From Lentzea sp. (GTDB taxonomy: Bacteria > Actinomycetota > Actinomycetes > Mycobacteriales > Pseudonocardiaceae): a stretch of 6,027 bases of DNA. This document shows, piece after piece, positions 4,548 to 6,027 of this stretch. Below the pieces are notes generated by a model. It was not told where the DNA came from, searched no databases, and saw nothing but the letters and a program-made list of their open reading frames with translations. The position numbers were made by a program, and so were the translations under genes. The stretch is taken from the NCBI GenBank assembly GCA_030146905.1, contig JASLAV010000491.1:1-6027 (forward strand), in the 5' to 3' direction. Every line of letters begins with the position of its first letter. Position 1 is the first letter of the stretch.

Positions 4548-5687
4548 TCAGGCGAACGGACCGCCGGGCGCGAACGCGTACCGGGCGAAGCGTTCACCGA
4601 TCAGCCGGTGCGTGTCTGCGTCCGGGTGCAACGCGTCGGGCAACGGGTGGGCGACCGCGTCCTGCTCGCCGTACAGCGTCGTCCCGTCCAGGTAGTGCAG
4701 GTTGGGGTCGTCCTCCCGGCGTTCCGCCAACGACCTCAGTGCGTCGCGGATGATCCGCAGGGTCAGCTGCGGCATCGGCCCGTGCGGACCGGTCGCGGTG
4801 AAGACGACCTCGCCGTCCGCGAGGGCGTCCACGTCCATGCCACCCGGTCCCGGCGTGTCCTCGTAGATGCCGCAGAAGATCGGCGAGACCAGCACCAGCG
4901 GGACGTCGGGGTGGCCGTCGCGGATCGTGTCGAGGAACCCGTGCACCGCGGGCACGAACGCCCGCAGCCGCATCACGTCGAAGTTCACGACGTTGATGCC
5001 GAGCTTCACGCTGATCAGGTCGGCGGGGCGGTCGCGCATGACCCGCGCGACGAACGGGTCGACCAGCGCGCTGCCGCCGAACCCCAGGTTGTGCAGCTCG
5101 ACGCCGCCCTGGCGGGCCGCGACGGCGGGCCAGGTGCCGGTCGGCGTGGCCGCGTTCGAGCCCTGGCTGATCGAGCTGCCGTGGTGCAGCCAGATCCGCC
5201 TGCCCTCCTCGACCGGCCGGACCGGCGCGTCGGTGCGCAGCGCGACCAGCTCCACGGTCTCGTTGTGGGGCAACCAGATCTCGACGAGCTTGTCGCCCTC
5301 CGGCAGACCGGTGAACCGCAGGGTGCACGGACCGCCCTCGTGCAGCTCCGGCGTTCCGGTCCGCATGTCGATCTCGACGTGGTCGCCGCCGCCGAGCTGC
5401 TCGCTGGCGAAGAGCTCACCGTCGACCACGAGGTCGGCGCTGCCACGCGGGCGCGAGGTGCCGCGGTAGGAGACGCGCGTCGGGTGGACGACCAGCTCGA
5501 TCGTGCTCGCCGCGGTGCCCATCACCACGCGCACGCCGGAAGGCCGGCTCTCCGCGCCCATCAGCTGCGGGTCGGGGAACCGGGTGCGCACCCGGGAGGG
5601 AAGCCTGTGCGGCAGCACGCCGCGTGCGGCGTCCTCCAGCTCGGCGGCACCGCGCACGAGCGCGTCGGTCAGTGGTGTGGTGATCAT
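4548..5687 (-). CDS. SGNH/GDSL-family hydrolase or acyltransferase with N-terminal beta domain
   Basis: A 379-residue two-domain protein. Residues from about 50 to 160 look like a beta-rich accessory domain. The SGNH catalytic domain follows: block I HHGSSISQG (168-176, nucleophile probably Ser172), block II NLGFGGSA (200-207, oxyanion Gly), block III KLGINVVN (228-235, Gly230 and Asn232), and block V DALHP (351-355, Asp351 and His354). All four named residues Ser, Gly, Asn and His are therefore present, although block I reads GSS in place of GDS. A beta domain in front of an SGNH domain recalls SsfX3 of the Streptomyces SF2575 pathway, a GDSL acyltransferase; that comparison is from memory and moderate. 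No signal peptide or membrane segment is visible, so it is likely cytoplasmic. The start ATG 5687 has GGAAG just upstream; the open frame continues upstream only by overlapping the TetR gene. It lies 10 bp after the TetR-like gene and is likely co-transcribed. The ester substrate is unknown. Confidence 0.88.
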   Translation of the reverse strand: MITTPLTDALVRGAAELEDAARGVLPHRLPSRVRTRFPDPQLMGAESRPSGVRVVMGTAASTIELVVHPTRVSYRGTSRPRGSADLVVDGELFASEQLGGGDHVEIDMRTGTPELHEGGPCTLRFTGLPEGDKLVEIWLPHNETVELVALRTDAPVRPVEEGRRIWLHHGSSISQGSNAATPTGTWPAVAARQGGVELHNLGFGGSALVDPFVARVMRDRPADLISVKLGINVVNFDVMRLRAFVPAVHGFLDTIRDGHPDVPLVLVSPIFCGIYEDTPGPGGMDVDALADGEVVFTATGPHGPMPQLTLRIIRDALRSLAERREDDPNLHYLDGTTLYGEQDAVAHPLPDALHPDADTHRLIGERFARYAFAPGGPFA

Positions 5688-5690
5688 GTT

Positions 5691-5695
5691 CTTCC
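5691..5695 (-). promoter_or_regulatory. Ribosome binding site of the SGNH hydrolase gene
   Basis: Minus-strand GGAAG (5695-5691) stands three bases before ATG 5687, in the 10-bp gap after the TetR-like stop. The spacing is short but it supports this start over in-frame upstream codons inside the TetR gene. Confidence 0.4.
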
Positions 5696-5697
5696 GA

Positions 5698-6027
5698 TCA
5701 GGAGTGCACGGGCCATGCCCGCAGGAGTGCGTCGAGCGCCACGACGGTCCTGTCCCAGGACTCCTGTGGCGCCGGAGCGCTGTGGTCGAAGTTGCCGGTG
5801 CGTTCGAGTGCGAGGAAGCCGTTGATCGTGCTGCCCAGCAACCGCACGGCGTGCACGTGCTCGTCCGGCGGCACCGGGTAGCCCCTGAGCACCGCGCCGG
5901 CCTGCGTGGCCACCGCCCTGGCGGCGTCCGAGCGCACGACGGCCTCACCGGCACGGCGCTGCAGCGACTGCCACCGTCCCGGTGACGCACGCGCGTACTC
6001 GCGGTGTGCCGTGGCATATCCCCGCAG
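5698..6027 (-). CDS. TetR/AcrR-family regulator, C-terminal ligand-binding domain (5' end outside window)
   Basis: The frame is open from the window edge to the TGA at 5700-5698, giving the last 109 residues. The helical pattern matches the TetR C-terminal domain type with a WHG-like motif: LRGYATAHREYARASPGRWQ at the start, a central HVHAVRLLGSTINGFLALE (57-75), and WDRTVVALDALLRAW near the end (91-105). The DNA-binding HTH would be upstream of the window, so the family call rests on the C-terminal half only. TetR proteins usually repress their own operon in response to a small ligand. The SGNH hydrolase gene starts 10 bp downstream, so the two probably form an operon and the regulator probably controls the hydrolase. 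An internal ATG at 5937 would give a 79-residue product but lies within the domain and is not a likely start. Confidence 0.75.
   Translation of the reverse strand: MRGYATAHREYARASPGRWQSLQRRAGEAVVRSDAARAVATQAGAVLRGYPVPPDEHVHAVRLLGSTINGFLALERTGNFDHSAPAPQESWDRTVVALDALLRAWPVHS

Noticed and set aside
4608..5825. A 405-codon open frame on the plus strand opposite the SGNH hydrolase
   Set aside because: It is antisense to a gene with complete catalytic motifs, has a composition rich in Arg, Val and Gln, and matches no family I know.
5688..6017. N-terminal extension of the SGNH hydrolase by 110 residues
   Set aside because: The same bases encode a convincing TetR C-terminal domain in another frame, and the extension is Arg/Thr/Ser-rich without family resemblance.
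1..6027. A defence system, mobile element, CRISPR array, biosynthetic core or RNA gene
   Set aside because: No nuclease, transposase, integrase, repeat-spacer array, PKS/NRPS domain, tRNA or rRNA-like sequence could be recognised. The genes are ordinary enzyme and regulator families.

Overview
The window is high-GC DNA (roughly 70% G+C, strong third-position G/C bias) with the gene families and promoter style of an actinomycete. The residue usage and the mix of small redox enzymes would suit Pseudonocardiaceae or a relative, but the genus is inference. It holds eight protein genes, two of them cut by the window edges. There are no RNA genes, insertion sequences, CRISPR arrays or phage genes that I can see.

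Left (1-1094): the 3' end of a PLP-dependent threonine/serine dehydratase (+) converges on a nitroreductase (-). About 75 aligned bases spanning the convergent junction are present twice (258-344 and 364-438), and each copy carries the same terminator-like stem-loop.

Centre-left (1095-1682): the nitroreductase is divergent from an HxlR-family regulator. Their 79-bp intergenic region holds two 17-bp dyads that are near-exact inverted copies of each other, 33 bp apart, and are very likely the operators of the HxlR protein. HxlR regulators commonly sense electrophiles, quinones or thiol stress, and a flavin nitroreductase is a typical target.

Centre (1683-4544): a luciferase-like flavin oxidoreductase (-) is divergent from a short-chain dehydrogenase (+), followed 16 bp later by a LysR-type regulator (+). 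Between the divergent pair lie two sites of the form CCAT-N11-ATGG, the first inside a perfect 10-3-10 palindrome. Measured from the probable leaderless start of the dehydrogenase gene they are centred at about -66 and -34. These are the expected recognition and activation positions of a LysR regulator, so the downstream LysR protein is the likely ligand.

Right (4548-6027): a two-domain SGNH/GDSL hydrolase or acyltransferase (-) lies 10 bp downstream of a TetR-family regulator whose N-terminus is outside the window. The hydrolase stop is 3 bp from the LysR stop.

Taken together this is a run of small enzyme-regulator modules (HxlR/nitroreductase, LysR/SDR/LLM, TetR/SGNH) of the kind used for detoxifying or modifying small molecules. 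I see no dedicated multi-gene machine. The most informative content is regulatory: two pairs of operators, several apparently leaderless promoters, and the duplicated gene junction.
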